DNA of 64,000 nt from Sporosarcina ureilytica (GCF_001753205.1 NZ_CP017560.1:868001-932000), one strand, 5' to 3'; shown: positions 50,478 through 59,306, numbered from the stretch's first letter. The notes: generated by a model not told the origin, from the sequence alone. A program made the numbers and translations.

Positions 50478-53063
50478 ATGTTTAATCTTAAAGAGAAAAT
50501 TGAAAGTATAAAAATGACCAGAAGAGCTTTTCTTGGTTGGTCGGCAGCTGTTACTGCCTCTGCAAGCATTCCCTTCAGTCGTGGTTTAACGAAGAAAGTA
50601 CAGGGACAAGCAGTGGGAGAGGCAAATGATGACGAAGAAGGAACATGGAAATCAGCAGCATGTTGGCATAACTGCGGCGGTCGTTGTGTGAATAAAGTGT
50701 TAGTAAAAGACGGGGTTGTCATTCGTCAGAAGACAGATGATACGCATTTAGATAGCCCTGATTTCCCACAACAAAGAGGTTGCTTAAGAGGCCGTTCGCA
50801 GCGTCAACAAGTTTTTGGTGCAGATCGCCTCAAATATCCAATGAAACGAAAAAACTGGAAACCTGGCGGAGGGAAAAAAGAACTTCGCGGAAAAGATCAG
50901 TGGGTGAGAATTTCTTGGGATGAAGCACTTGATATCGTCTCTAGTGAAATCAAACGAGTGAAAGTTAACTATGGAAATGAAGCGATCTGGGCAACAGGCG
51001 ATGGCGAAATGGACAAAGTGTTATTTGAAAATGGCGGATGTACGAAAGATTATGGAACAACATCTTGGGGAGCATGGATGTGGGCTTCAACAATGATGGG
51101 CGTTGCTGAGGGATATTATGAAGTAGGCATGAACGACCGTTTAGACTTACGGAATTCACAATTGATTGTCCTATGGGGATTAAATCCGGCATGGAGTAGT
51201 CCTGGAAGTCCTACATATAACTATTTACAAGCTAAAAAAGCAGGCGCAAAATTTATTTCCATTGACCCCATGTATACAGACTCGGCTGAAGTGTTTGATG
51301 CCGAATGGTTCCCGATTAGACCGGGAACAGACCATGCGTTGGCACTCGCAATTATGCATACGTTACTCGATGAAGATGATCCAAAAACAAACCCGCTTAT
51401 TGACTGGGAATTTTTAAACAGTTGTACGGTTGGTTTTGATGAAAATCATATGCCAGAAGGTGCGGACCCTAAAGATAACTTTAAAGATTATTTACTTGGC
51501 ACGTATGATCATGAACCGAAAACAGCTGAATGGGCATCCGAAATTTGTGGATTATCACCTAACTTGATTCGTCAACTTGCTCGTCAAATAGGCGGAACAA
51601 AACGTGTTGCTCTATTAACTGGTTGGGCAGCTGCAAGGATTAATGATGGGGAAGGCTGGGTCCAAGCTTTTTCTACGCTTGGATTTATGACAGGTCATAT
51701 GGGACGTCCTGGAAGAATGACTGGGGTAAGTGTCCACCGAGCAGCAGGAAATGGCGGTCCTTGGTTAATTGAACAAGGAAGTAAAGGATATCCGGCGCCA
51801 AAAGAAAACGCGGTAACGAATTTAATTAACCATAATGAAGTATTTTCGGCGATATTGGATGGTAAATTTCATCAAAAAGGTGAAGGGGAACGCAAAGCCA
51901 ATCTCCAGTTTATTTATCATCAGTACAATGCAACATTACAAACGCGTACTTCCATAAACCAAGGGATTAAGGCGCACCGTGAAGTTGAATTCGTCGTAAC
52001 GAATGCTTATAACTTAACGACGAATGCACAGTACTCGGATATTGTGTTACCTGTAACATCCATGTGGGAAAGAGAAGGCGGACTTTTAGGTGGTAACCGA
52101 GAAATGATTATCGTCCACAGTAATATCGTTGACCCGTTATATGAAGCGAAAAGTGATATTTGGATCGCGAAAGAACTGATGAAAAGGCTTGGAAAAAATC
52201 CGAATACTTTATATCCCTTTAGTGAAAAGCAAGCATTCTTTAATGAACTAGCGACAACGAATGTCATTATGGAAAATGGCGTAGATTTTGAGCCGTTAGT
52301 AGGAATTACAGCGGAAGATATTAAAGCGTGGGGCGTGGAAGGTAAACCGCAAAAGGGAAGAGTTCCTATAGCGGAATTAATTGAAAGAGGCGTCTACCAA
52401 GTTGCACGCAGACCAGGAGATAATTTCGGGCATATTGCGTATGAAGACTTTGTCAATGATCCAGAGAATAATCCGGTAGATACACCAAGCGGTAAGTTTG
52501 AAATTTATTGTGAAACAATTCACGAGGAGTCGAAAAAAGGTTGGTCGGATATTCCGCCAATTCCAAAGTATATCCCTAAAGAATTAGGGTATGAGGATAC
52601 ATTTGGAGATTGGAAAAACAAAGATAAAGGAAAATATCCGTTTCAATTGTATAACCCGCATTATTTAAGGCGATCACATACTGTTTTTGATAATATTCCT
52701 TGGTTGCGTGAAATGATGCCAAGCCCATTATTTATGAATGCGACAGATGCGAAAGAACGCGGCATAAAGGATGGCGATACGGTGATTATTTATAATGATC
52801 ACGGAAAAACACTACGACCAGCAAGAGTCACACAAACAATGACGCCAGGTGTACTTGCTTTACCACATGGTGCATGGCCGAGATTTGATAAAGATGAAAA
52901 AATTGATAAAGCTGGTGCAGATAATATATTACAAGCGCCAATCTCTACAGGTTTAGGAACATCAGGTTGGAATACAGTCATCTGTGATGTAAAAAAGTAT
53001 ACGGGCAAGCCATTAACTGAGGATAAAGATTGGGAACAGCTAATTGTATTTCCGGAAGGATAG
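50478..53063 (+). CDS. Tat-exported molybdopterin oxidoreductase, catalytic subunit (DmsA-like)
   Basis: An 861-aa enzyme of the DMSO reductase family with bis-MGD cofactor. The N-terminus has a twin-arginine signal (TRRAFLGWSAAVTASA, Arg 15-16). A [4Fe-4S] site follows: Cys62, Cys66, Cys70 and Cys102. The molybdopterin domains run to near 650, and the C-terminal dinucleotide-binding domain includes LPHGAWPRFDKD. Companion subunits and gene order match DmsABC. The residue binding Mo cannot be assigned by eye, so the acceptor (DMSO, TMAO, polysulfide, selenate or other) is open. The ATG at 50478 follows AAGGGGG; the frame start at 50454 is inside torD. Confidence 0.9.
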   Translation: MFNLKEKIESIKMTRRAFLGWSAAVTASASIPFSRGLTKKVQGQAVGEANDDEEGTWKSAACWHNCGGRCVNKVLVKDGVVIRQKTDDTHLDSPDFPQQRGCLRGRSQRQQVFGADRLKYPMKRKNWKPGGGKKELRGKDQWVRISWDEALDIVSSEIKRVKVNYGNEAIWATGDGEMDKVLFENGGCTKDYGTTSWGAWMWASTMMGVAEGYYEVGMNDRLDLRNSQLIVLWGLNPAWSSPGSPTYNYLQAKKAGAKFISIDPMYTDSAEVFDAEWFPIRPGTDHALALAIMHTLLDEDDPKTNPLIDWEFLNSCTVGFDENHMPEGADPKDNFKDYLLGTYDHEPKTAEWASEICGLSPNLIRQLARQIGGTKRVALLTGWAAARINDGEGWVQAFSTLGFMTGHMGRPGRMTGVSVHRAAGNGGPWLIEQGSKGYPAPKENAVTNLINHNEVFSAILDGKFHQKGEGERKANLQFIYHQYNATLQTRTSINQGIKAHREVEFVVTNAYNLTTNAQYSDIVLPVTSMWEREGGLLGGNREMIIVHSNIVDPLYEAKSDIWIAKELMKRLGKNPNTLYPFSEKQAFFNELATTNVIMENGVDFEPLVGITAEDIKAWGVEGKPQKGRVPIAELIERGVYQVARRPGDNFGHIAYEDFVNDPENNPVDTPSGKFEIYCETIHEESKKGWSDIPPIPKYIPKELGYEDTFGDWKNKDKGKYPFQLYNPHYLRRSHTVFDNIPWLREMMPSPLFMNATDAKERGIKDGDTVIIYNDHGKTLRPARVTQTMTPGVLALPHGAWPRFDKDEKIDKAGADNILQAPISTGLGTSGWNTVICDVKKYTGKPLTEDKDWEQLIVFPEG

Positions 53064-53072
53064 GTGTCATAC

Positions 53073-53609
53073 ATGACTCAAATAGGTTTTTTTATAGACG
53101 TAACAAAATGTATAGGTTGTAAAACATGCGTCGTCGCTTGTAAAGATAAAAATAATTTAGAAGTAGGTAGGAATTTCCGCAGAGTTTATTCTTTTGAAGA
53201 AGGAGTGTTCCCCAATCCATCACTGAGCCATGTATCTCTTTCATGTAATCATTGTGATGTGCCTACGTGTATCCCAAATTGTCCGACGACGGCGATTTTT
53301 AAGCGGGCCGAAGATGGTGCAGTTTTAATTGATCATGACAAGTGTGTTGGCTGCAGATATTGTGAGTGGAATTGTCCTTATGAGGCTCCGCAATTTAATG
53401 AACAGTTAGGGAAGATGACAAAGTGTGATACGTGCTTCGACTTACGCGATGCGGGTGAAGAGCCGGTCTGTGTAACATCATGTCCGCTGAGAGCAATTGA
53501 GTTTGGACCTATCACAGAATTAAGAAAAAAGTACGGTACGGTGAGTGAGATTAAAGGAATGCCAAGTGCGTCCATCACACAACCAAACCTCGTGATGAAA
53601 ATAAAATAA
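53073..53609 (+). CDS. Four-cluster ferredoxin subunit (DmsB-like)
   Basis: A 178-aa electron-transfer subunit binding four [4Fe-4S] clusters. Cys groups are CIGCKTCVVAC near 13-23, CNHCDVPTCIPNC near 59-71, CVGCRYCEWNC near 91-101 and CDTC with CVTSC near 121-138. It passes electrons from the membrane anchor to the catalytic subunit on the outer face, and would be exported together with it. The ATG at 53073 is preferred over the GTG at 53064 because GGTG at 53062-53065 then lies 7 nt upstream. Confidence 0.93.
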   Translation: MTQIGFFIDVTKCIGCKTCVVACKDKNNLEVGRNFRRVYSFEEGVFPNPSLSHVSLSCNHCDVPTCIPNCPTTAIFKRAEDGAVLIDHDKCVGCRYCEWNCPYEAPQFNEQLGKMTKCDTCFDLRDAGEEPVCVTSCPLRAIEFGPITELRKKYGTVSEIKGMPSASITQPNLVMKIK

Positions 53610-53623
53610 AGAGGAGGATATCA

Positions 53624-54472
53624 ATGGATGAATGGGCATTATTCATATTTACATTAGCTGTACAAGCATCGATTGGCGGTATGGTTGTGTTGTATCTATT
53701 CAACCTAATAAGTTCCAAGCTAACAGAAGACGAGGCCTATCATTTATTTAGAATGCCTTTAATCGTTATTTCCGTCCTTTCGTTATTAGGGTTAGTTGCA
53801 TCGTTCACTCATTTAGGCGCACCGATAAATGCGTTCAATACGATACGAAATATCGGCTCTTCATGGATGAGTAGAGAAATCGTATTAACGGGTGCATTTA
53901 TTGGGTTAACTTGTTTAACGGCTGGTTTAACGATTGTGCAGAAAAAAGTGACGCCTTGGCTTATGCTTGTGACCGCGATTGTAGGCTTAGTAGATGTGTA
54001 CGCCATGGGGGCACTTTATGCAACTACTTTAGTGAGCGGTTGGAATTCGATTAATACGTATACGTCCTTTTTTGGAACCACATTAATTTTAGGGGCAGTA
54101 TTGGCTGTTTCTTTAGTAGCGCCTAAACTTTCAAATGGGACAGGTGGCATAAATGCGAAAGATCTTATAAGAAGTGCATTTGCTGTTGCGATATTCGGGT
54201 TTGCGATTCAAGTAGTAGGTTCCGCCATGTTCTTTACAGCCGGCCATGAGGTAACAATGATTAGTGCGGTATCAGCCACAACGATTTTAGCAAACTATAA
54301 AGGAATGATTGCTTTTGGTTGGATTGCTTCTATTATCGGTATGTTTTTATTCGGTTATTTGGCAGTTTCTAAGTCGAGAAAGACATTTGTCAGTTTAACA
54401 TTTGCTTCATTGGCAATATTTATCATCGCGCAAGGGTTAAGTCGCTATGTGTTTTATGTCATGCCGGGTTAA
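53624..54472 (+). CDS. Membrane anchor subunit (DmsC-like)
   Basis: A 282-aa integral membrane protein with about eight hydrophobic segments and no haem-ligand pattern obvious by eye. It fits the DmsC family, which oxidises menaquinol and anchors the A and B subunits. Segments include FTLAVQASIGGMVVLYLFNL and SFTHLGAPINAFNTI. AGAGGAGG is the ribosome site, 5 nt after the previous gene. The gene order A-B-C is that of E. coli dmsABC. Confidence 0.9.
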   Translation: MDEWALFIFTLAVQASIGGMVVLYLFNLISSKLTEDEAYHLFRMPLIVISVLSLLGLVASFTHLGAPINAFNTIRNIGSSWMSREIVLTGAFIGLTCLTAGLTIVQKKVTPWLMLVTAIVGLVDVYAMGALYATTLVSGWNSINTYTSFFGTTLILGAVLAVSLVAPKLSNGTGGINAKDLIRSAFAVAIFGFAIQVVGSAMFFTAGHEVTMISAVSATTILANYKGMIAFGWIASIIGMFLFGYLAVSKSRKTFVSLTFASLAIFIIAQGLSRYVFYVMPG

Positions 54473-54503
54473 TCAATAAACTAGGAAAGAAGGGGGAAAT
54501 GAA

Positions 54504-55415
54504 ATGAGTTTATTACAACATTGGTTGGAAAGTTTGGATTATGACTATCAAATTTTACCAACTTGTACGCATGTTCAAAGCCCCCGTTCTAGTTGTCGGG
54601 AATGTATCGACCATTGTCCTGAACAAGCGATCTTTTTTAAGGACGGAAAACCATTCATTGATACGGTGAAATGTACGCAATGCAGTCATTGTATCGTCGC
54701 TTGTCCGGTACAAGCCGTTGAAGGGTTTCTTCCCAAACGGACGGTTGAGAATAACCGGTTAATCGTATCCAATAAGGACGTTATCTCCTTGAAAGAATTA
54801 CTCGTTTATTATCAAAAACAAGTAACTACCATTGTTTTTAAAGACGAGGATGCTTCAGCTGAATGGCAAGAAATGATAAAAAGTGCGAATGAATCGTTAT
54901 GTGAACTTGGGGAAGCTGCTTTTACGATTCAATTTGATAAAGCGGTGGAAGAAACTGAACAAACGATGACGCGAAAAGAGTTGTTTTCGTTTTGGAAAAA
55001 AGATGTGAAAAACATTGCAAAAGAAATGGCCCCTGCGAAATGGCGTTTCAATCAAGAAAGTCTCAATTTAATTAAGTACTATCCTGACCATCAGTTTATT
55101 GACTTTTCTTTAAATACAAGTGCATGTACGTTATGTAAAGCGTGTGAAATTTTATGCCCCAAAGCATGCATTCATCTGACTGACACACATTTTACTGTTG
55201 CGCCTGAACAATGTTCAAATTGTTCACTTTGTGAAGATATTTGTCCGGAACAAGCAATATCAATTACAAGTAAAATTTCACCTGTTACGCAAGTGAATTA
55301 TTGGATTCGGGAAAACGCATGTGTTAGTTGTGAGGAGAATTTTAAAACATTAGATGAAGATGAACATATGTGTCACGCTTGTCGAAAGAAAAAAGAGTTT
55401 TTGTTTATGCAATAG
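54504..55415 (+). CDS. Unusual polyferredoxin in the molybdoenzyme operon
   Basis: A 303-aa iron-sulfur protein with two separated ferredoxin modules. The first (residues 31-70) has CRECIDHCPEQAI and CTQCSHCIVACP. The second (about 210-255) has CTLCKACEILCPKAC and CSNCSLCEDICPEQAI. Between them is a 130-residue cysteine-poor linker, and the tail has CVSCEE with CHACRKKKE, resembling a zinc ribbon. No signal peptide is seen, so it probably stays in the cytoplasm. It may feed electrons or act in maturation; no named family is certain. AAGAAGGGGG precedes the ATG. Confidence 0.8.
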   Translation: MSLLQHWLESLDYDYQILPTCTHVQSPRSSCRECIDHCPEQAIFFKDGKPFIDTVKCTQCSHCIVACPVQAVEGFLPKRTVENNRLIVSNKDVISLKELLVYYQKQVTTIVFKDEDASAEWQEMIKSANESLCELGEAAFTIQFDKAVEETEQTMTRKELFSFWKKDVKNIAKEMAPAKWRFNQESLNLIKYYPDHQFIDFSLNTSACTLCKACEILCPKACIHLTDTHFTVAPEQCSNCSLCEDICPEQAISITSKISPVTQVNYWIRENACVSCEENFKTLDEDEHMCHACRKKKEFLFMQ

Positions 55416-55454
55416 GAATGAATTTTAAATTATAACAATTAGGAGGCACTCATT

Positions 55455-55649
55455 ATGAATTTAGCAGGCATCGGTGTACCGGGTTTAATTATTATTCTTG
55501 TAATCGTATTGATTTTATTTGGTCCAAAGAAATTGCCGGAGATTGGATCGGCCGTTGGAAAGACGCTTTCAGAGTTTAAGAAATCAGCCAAGGATGTTAT
55601 CAGTGATGATGAAGAAACACCAAAAGCAACGAAGGAAAAGGGTCAATAA
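55455..55649 (+). CDS. tatA: Twin-arginine translocase subunit TatA
   Basis: A 64-aa TatA protein: one N-terminal membrane helix ([13 protein letters not shown]), the conserved hinge [10 protein letters not shown] near 22-31, then an amphipathic helix ([16 protein letters not shown]) and an acidic-to-polar tail. It forms the pore part of the minimal TatAC system. AGGAGGCA lies before the ATG. It is 40 nt after the polyferredoxin gene and 16 nt before tatC, so this Tat pair is likely made with the molybdoenzyme it exports. Confidence 0.96.
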   Translation: MNLAGIGVPGLIIILVIVLILFGPKKLPEIGSAVGKTLSEFKKSAKDVISDDEETPKATKEKGQ

Positions 55650-55664
55650 TAAGTAGGTGATTGT

Positions 55665-56507
55665 ATGTGTCCAACAGGAGAACCCAACTGTAAAAATGTT
55701 AGTGCGTTAGACAAAGCAAAAGCAGAAATAGAAGTAGAAACAGAGCGACATGGAATAGATGACGACCTAGTAGAGGAACTGGATTCTAAAACTGATGAAA
55801 ACCCATCATTACCGTTAGTCGCTCATCTCGGAGAATTAAGGAAACAGCTTATTAAAAGTCTAGTTGTATTTATCCTCTTTTTCGTTCTTATTTTCGCGAC
55901 GATTAATATTTGGTTTCCTTATGTAACACGTGGACATCAGTTAATTGTGTTGGGTCCATTAGAAGTTGTTAAGTTTTATATGTCCATTTCGACGGCACTT
56001 GCGATTGGACTTGCATTGCCGTTTGTATGCCATTTTCTGTGGCAATTCGTAGGTCCTGGGTTGAATGAAATAGAAAGTCGATTTATAAGCTTGTACTCGC
56101 CAATCATGTTGTTTCTGTTCATTTGTGGGGTGTCATTTGGATATTTTGTCGTTAATCCAATTAGTTATAATTTCTTAACAGCTTTAGGTGCTGTTAATTT
56201 TGATGTGATGATTTCCGCCCAGGAGTATGTGAGCTTTCTTTTAATGACAACCGTCCCCCTTGGATTGATTTTTGAACTGCCAATCGTTGCGATGTTTCTC
56301 GCCGCGATTGGATTGTTGACAGCTGATTCAATGAAAAAAGTTCGCAGATGGTCCTACTTGGTGCTTGCAGTTGTATCAGCGCTCATCACACCACCCGATT
56401 TCATTAGCCAACTGATTGTGCTGATTCCGATGATGCTGCTTTACGAAACGAGCATTTATATCGTTAGACGTGTAGAACAACGAAGCGCAGCGGCAAAATC
56501 GTATTAA
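55665..56507 (+). CDS. tatC: Twin-arginine translocase subunit TatC
   Basis: A 280-aa TatC, the signal-peptide receptor of the Tat system, with six membrane helices. Conserved parts are LVAHLGELRKQLIKS near 46-60, with the invariant Glu-Leu-Arg, PFVCHFLWQFVGPGLNEIE near 121-139 and SALITPPDFISQL near 245-257. It has an N-terminal extension of about 45 residues not needed for the fold, with two cysteines (MCPTGEPNC). Together with TatA it makes a Tat pair dedicated by position to the DmsABC-like enzyme. Confidence 0.95.
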   Translation: MCPTGEPNCKNVSALDKAKAEIEVETERHGIDDDLVEELDSKTDENPSLPLVAHLGELRKQLIKSLVVFILFFVLIFATINIWFPYVTRGHQLIVLGPLEVVKFYMSISTALAIGLALPFVCHFLWQFVGPGLNEIESRFISLYSPIMLFLFICGVSFGYFVVNPISYNFLTALGAVNFDVMISAQEYVSFLLMTTVPLGLIFELPIVAMFLAAIGLLTADSMKKVRRWSYLVLAVVSALITPPDFISQLIVLIPMMLLYETSIYIVRRVEQRSAAAKSY

Positions 56508-56574
56508 GTACCTACTAGCGCTGCCGGGTCGACCGCAGTCACGCACACAATAAACAAAGATATAAAAGTTTATA

Positions 56575-56619
56575 TTATAATAATTATTAGTTGATACTAA
56601 TTATTATATAATGTATATT
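56575..56619 (+). promoter_or_regulatory. dps promoter with PerR-type box
   Basis: TTATAATAATTATTA at 56575-56589 matches the PerR box TTATAATNATTATAA at 13 of 14 defined positions. Directly after it are TTGATA (56591-56596) and TATATT (56614-56619), with 17-bp spacing. Dps-type genes (mrgA) are PerR targets in Bacillus, so peroxide control is likely. Confidence 0.75.
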
Positions 56620-56654
56620 ATAATTAAGGTAAGAACTTGAGGAGGTTTTATTAG

Positions 56655-57092
56655 ATGGAAAAATTACATTCAGCATTAAATGGTCAAATTGCAAACTGGA
56701 GTGTCCTTTACACGAAACTTCACCGTTATCATTGGTTTGTAAAAGGACCACAGTTTTTCACCCTTCATGAAAAATTTGAGGAACTATATAATGAAGCAGC
56801 TAGTGTTGTGGACGAAGTAGCAGAAAGACTGCTTGCGTCTGGTGGAACACCTGTTGCAACGATGAAGGAATACTTGGCCGTTGCGACTTTAGAAGAGACT
56901 AATGGAGAAACAACTGCCAATGAAATGGTTGCAAGCCTCGTAAAAGATTATAAGCATCTGAAAGATGAGTTAAAGGGATTAGCAGAACTATCAGAACAGC
57001 ACGGGGACGATGGAATTAATGATCTCACTGTTGGGTTATTAGTAAAACTTGACCTACATATTTGGATGCTATCTGCTTACTTAGGAGAATAA
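56655..57092 (+). CDS. dps: Dps-family DNA-protecting ferritin
   Basis: A 145-aa Dps/MrgA protein that forms a 12-subunit cage, oxidising and storing iron and protecting DNA from peroxide. The ferroxidase-site residues are visible in YHWFVKGPQFFTLHEKFEELYNE, near residues 25-47: His, His and an acidic residue. VDEVAERLLASGG follows, as expected. GAGGAGG lies before the ATG. It has a PerR-type promoter and a terminator, so it is monocistronic. Confidence 0.94.
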   Translation: MEKLHSALNGQIANWSVLYTKLHRYHWFVKGPQFFTLHEKFEELYNEAASVVDEVAERLLASGGTPVATMKEYLAVATLEETNGETTANEMVASLVKDYKHLKDELKGLAELSEQHGDDGINDLTVGLLVKLDLHIWMLSAYLGE

Positions 57093-57104
57093 CAAAAGCT
57101 TGAT

Positions 57105-57142
57105 GGAGCGTCAGTGATTTTTATCACTGATGCTTCTTTTTT
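57105..57142 (+). terminator. dps terminator
   Basis: GGAGCGTCAGTGAT and ATCACTGATGCTTC form a 14-bp stem with a TTTT loop and a T-run. Beyond it (57143-57180) CAATGGGG recurs three times with GTGCCAGTCAC, a short unexplained repeat. Confidence 0.92.
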
Positions 57143-57282
57143 CAATGGGGTTCAATGGGGTGCCAATGGGGTGCCAGTCACTCAAACTTTCATGTTAATT
57201 AAATGAAACACGAATGTCGTGAAATTCGCGTTTGCTGTGTTTGTCGTGTTTGTTTTGGGGGACGGGCACCTAGATAATTCAA

Positions 57283-57312
57283 TTGACAAACAATTTCGTA
57301 ACCGCTTATAAT
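57283..57312 (+). promoter_or_regulatory. psiE promoter
   Basis: Perfect TTGACA (57283-57288) and perfect TATAAT (57307-57312), 18 bp apart. No Pho box is recognised. Confidence 0.8.
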
Positions 57313-57340
57313 AAAACATCATCCAAGAGGGGGCGTTCAT

Positions 57341-57781
57341 ATGATCAAGAAAAAATATACGTATGCTTTACAAGTTTTTCCTAAAGCTTTACAAATGTTC
57401 TTGAATATAATGCTTGTTATTCTTGCAATTATTTTGTCAGTTGTATTAATTAAAGAACTATTTGTCTTTGGTGATCTATTGCTTTCTGGTGATCATACTG
57501 ACTATAAAACATACTTAGCGAATATATTGATTTTCTTTTTATATTTCGAATTTATCGCGATGATTGTTAAGTATTTTAAAGAAGAATATCATTTTCCGCT
57601 TCGTTATTTTATTTATATTGGAATCACTGCAATGGTCAGATTGGTCATTGTTGATCACGATCATCCCATCCACACATTAATCTATTCCTTTGTCATTTTG
57701 ATACTAATTATCGGATATTTTATCATCAATATGACGCCACGTGATCGGCCTGATAGTCAATGGTATTTTAAAAGGCAATAA
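57341..57781 (+). CDS. psiE: PsiE-family membrane protein
   Basis: A 146-aa integral membrane protein with four hydrophobic segments (about 17-40, 62-82, 88-102 and 112-130). It has the family-typical FYFEFIAMIVKYFKEEYHFPLRYFIYIGITAMVR (here residues 68-101) and the His/Asp cluster VDHDHP near 104-109. PsiE is phosphate-starvation-inducible in E. coli, but its action is unknown. AAGAGGGGG precedes the ATG. It is followed by a long terminator. Confidence 0.88.
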   Translation: MIKKKYTYALQVFPKALQMFLNIMLVILAIILSVVLIKELFVFGDLLLSGDHTDYKTYLANILIFFLYFEFIAMIVKYFKEEYHFPLRYFIYIGITAMVRLVIVDHDHPIHTLIYSFVILILIIGYFIINMTPRDRPDSQWYFKRQ

Positions 57782-57870
57782 AATCATGTGCCTACGCGTT
57801 ATTCTGCCAATACACTAGAATTGCATAAAGCAAAATAGTAAGCTGGGACAAAACTTAGGTAGAAAGATAG

Positions 57871-57921
57871 GAGTGTCGTGGAAGGTCTGTAAAATGACCT
57901 TCTAACACACTCTTTTTTTAT
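57871..57921 (+). terminator. Terminator before the tnpB element
   Basis: GAGTGT...GGAAGGTC pairs with GACCTTC...ACACTC, a long stem around TGTAAAAT, followed by TTTTTTTAT. The T-tract ends in TTTAT, which directly abuts the left end of the IS element. Confidence 0.85.
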
Positions 57922-58078
57922 GAATAAGCCGAGAACACCCGTGACTTTAGTCGTGGGATGAATCGGCTTCGGTTGAGACATAGCTTTAGCTATGTTAATC
58001 AACCGACATGTATTAATTTGTATAAGTGTTTAAAGTCTACTACTAAAGGGTATTCAGCAATACATATGTAAATCAAAT

Positions 58079-58153
58079 GTTGAGGTGTTTTCTATGTCTG
58101 AAATTACCGAAGAACAAATACGAAAGTATATACAAAATCAGAAAAAGGTTTAG
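58079..58153 (+). pseudogene. Probable relic of the TnpA C-terminus
   Basis: The frame reads NVEVFSMSEITEEQIRKYIQ then NQKKV and stops at TAG (58151-58153), 13 nt before tnpB. The pattern TEEQIRKYIxNQ resembles the C-terminal helix of Y1 IS200 transposases. The catalytic HUH part is absent. A 19-aa frame beginning at the ATG at 58094 could still be translated. Confidence 0.4.
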
Positions 58154-58166
58154 GAGGTGAGTGTGA

Positions 58167-59306
58167 ATGCTTCGACATAAAGCTTATCAGTTTCGTCTCC
58201 ACCCGAATAAAGAACAGGAAATCTTAATCGCAAAAACAATTGGCTGTGCACGATTTGTGTTCAATCATTTTCTGGATCTATGGAACAGATCCTACACCGA
58301 AACAGGCAAGGGGTTATCTTATTATGCGTGTTCCGCCATGCTTCCTAAATTGAAAGCAAACAAAGATACTTGTTGGCTAAAAGAAGTCGATAGCATCGCG
58401 CTTCAATCCTCACTCAAAAATCTTGCCGATGCTTTTTCTCGATTTTTCAAAAAGCAAAATAACAAACCTCAATTCAAAGGTAAAATGAATCCCGTCCAAA
58501 GCTACACAACAAAAAATGTAAACAACAATATTGAGTTAAAAGGAAAAAAGATTCAGCTTCCCAAACTAGGACTTGTTAAGTTCACAAAAAGCCGGGAACC
58601 GAAAGGCCGTATTCTCAATGCAACGATTCGCAAATACGCCAGTGGTAAATATTTTGTTTCCATTTTGTGTGAAGAGGAAATTAACGAACTCCCAAAAACG
58701 AATACAGCGATTGGCATTGATTTAGGCATTACCGACTTTGCCATCCTTTCCGACGGGCGAAAAATAGATAATAGTCAGTTCTCGTCTAAAATGGAAGAGA
58801 AATTGAAGCGTGAACAACGCAAGCTGTCTAGAAGGGCGGTTGTTGCCAAACAAAATGGAATCAAGCTTTTGGAAGCAAAGAACTATCAAAAACAAAAGCG
58901 TAAAGTGGCAAAACTACATGAAAAAGTAATGAATCAGCGCACCGATTTTCTAAATAAGTTGAGTACAGAAATCATCAAAAACCACGATGTGATCTGTATT
59001 GAAGACTTAAACACAAAAGGTATGCTACGCAATAAAAAACTGGCCAAAAGTATTTCTGACGTTTCTTGGTCCAGTTTTGTCACTAAATTAGAATATAAAG
59101 CGGACTGGTATGGCCGAAAAATTATTAAAGTAGATAGATGGTTTCCATCCAGCCAAATTTGTTCGGAGTGTGGCGTGCAAGATGGCAAGAAATTGCTGAA
59201 TATTCGACGATGGACTTGTCCTACATGCAAGACTGAACATGACCGTGATATCAATGCAAGTCGAAATATCTTGTACGAAGGGCTTAAAACGCTGATACGA
59301 GTGTAG
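58167..59306 (+). CDS. tnpB: RNA-guided endonuclease TnpB
   Basis: A 379-aa TnpB of the IS200/IS605 family. In characterised members TnpB is an omegaRNA-guided DNA nuclease related to Cas12. It has the N-terminal helix-turn region (KAYQFRLHPNKEQEILI), the RuvC Asp in IGIDLGITDFAI near 186-197, the RuvC Glu in CIEDLN near 278, a four-cysteine zinc finger (CSEC and CPTC near 332-353) and the final RuvC Asp in DRDINASRN near 358. All three acidic residues are intact. AGGAGGTGA lies before the ATG. Confidence 0.93.
   Translation: MLRHKAYQFRLHPNKEQEILIAKTIGCARFVFNHFLDLWNRSYTETGKGLSYYACSAMLPKLKANKDTCWLKEVDSIALQSSLKNLADAFSRFFKKQNNKPQFKGKMNPVQSYTTKNVNNNIELKGKKIQLPKLGLVKFTKSREPKGRILNATIRKYASGKYFVSILCEEEINELPKTNTAIGIDLGITDFAILSDGRKIDNSQFSSKMEEKLKREQRKLSRRAVVAKQNGIKLLEAKNYQKQKRKVAKLHEKVMNQRTDFLNKLSTEIIKNHDVICIEDLNTKGMLRNKKLAKSISDVSWSSFVTKLEYKADWYGRKIIKVDRWFPSSQICSECGVQDGKKLLNIRRWTCPTCKTEHDRDINASRNILYEGLKTLIRV

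Noticed and set aside
57143..57260. REP-like element near CAATGGGG repeats
   Set aside because: Repeats are very short and no second full copy or palindrome is seen in this window.
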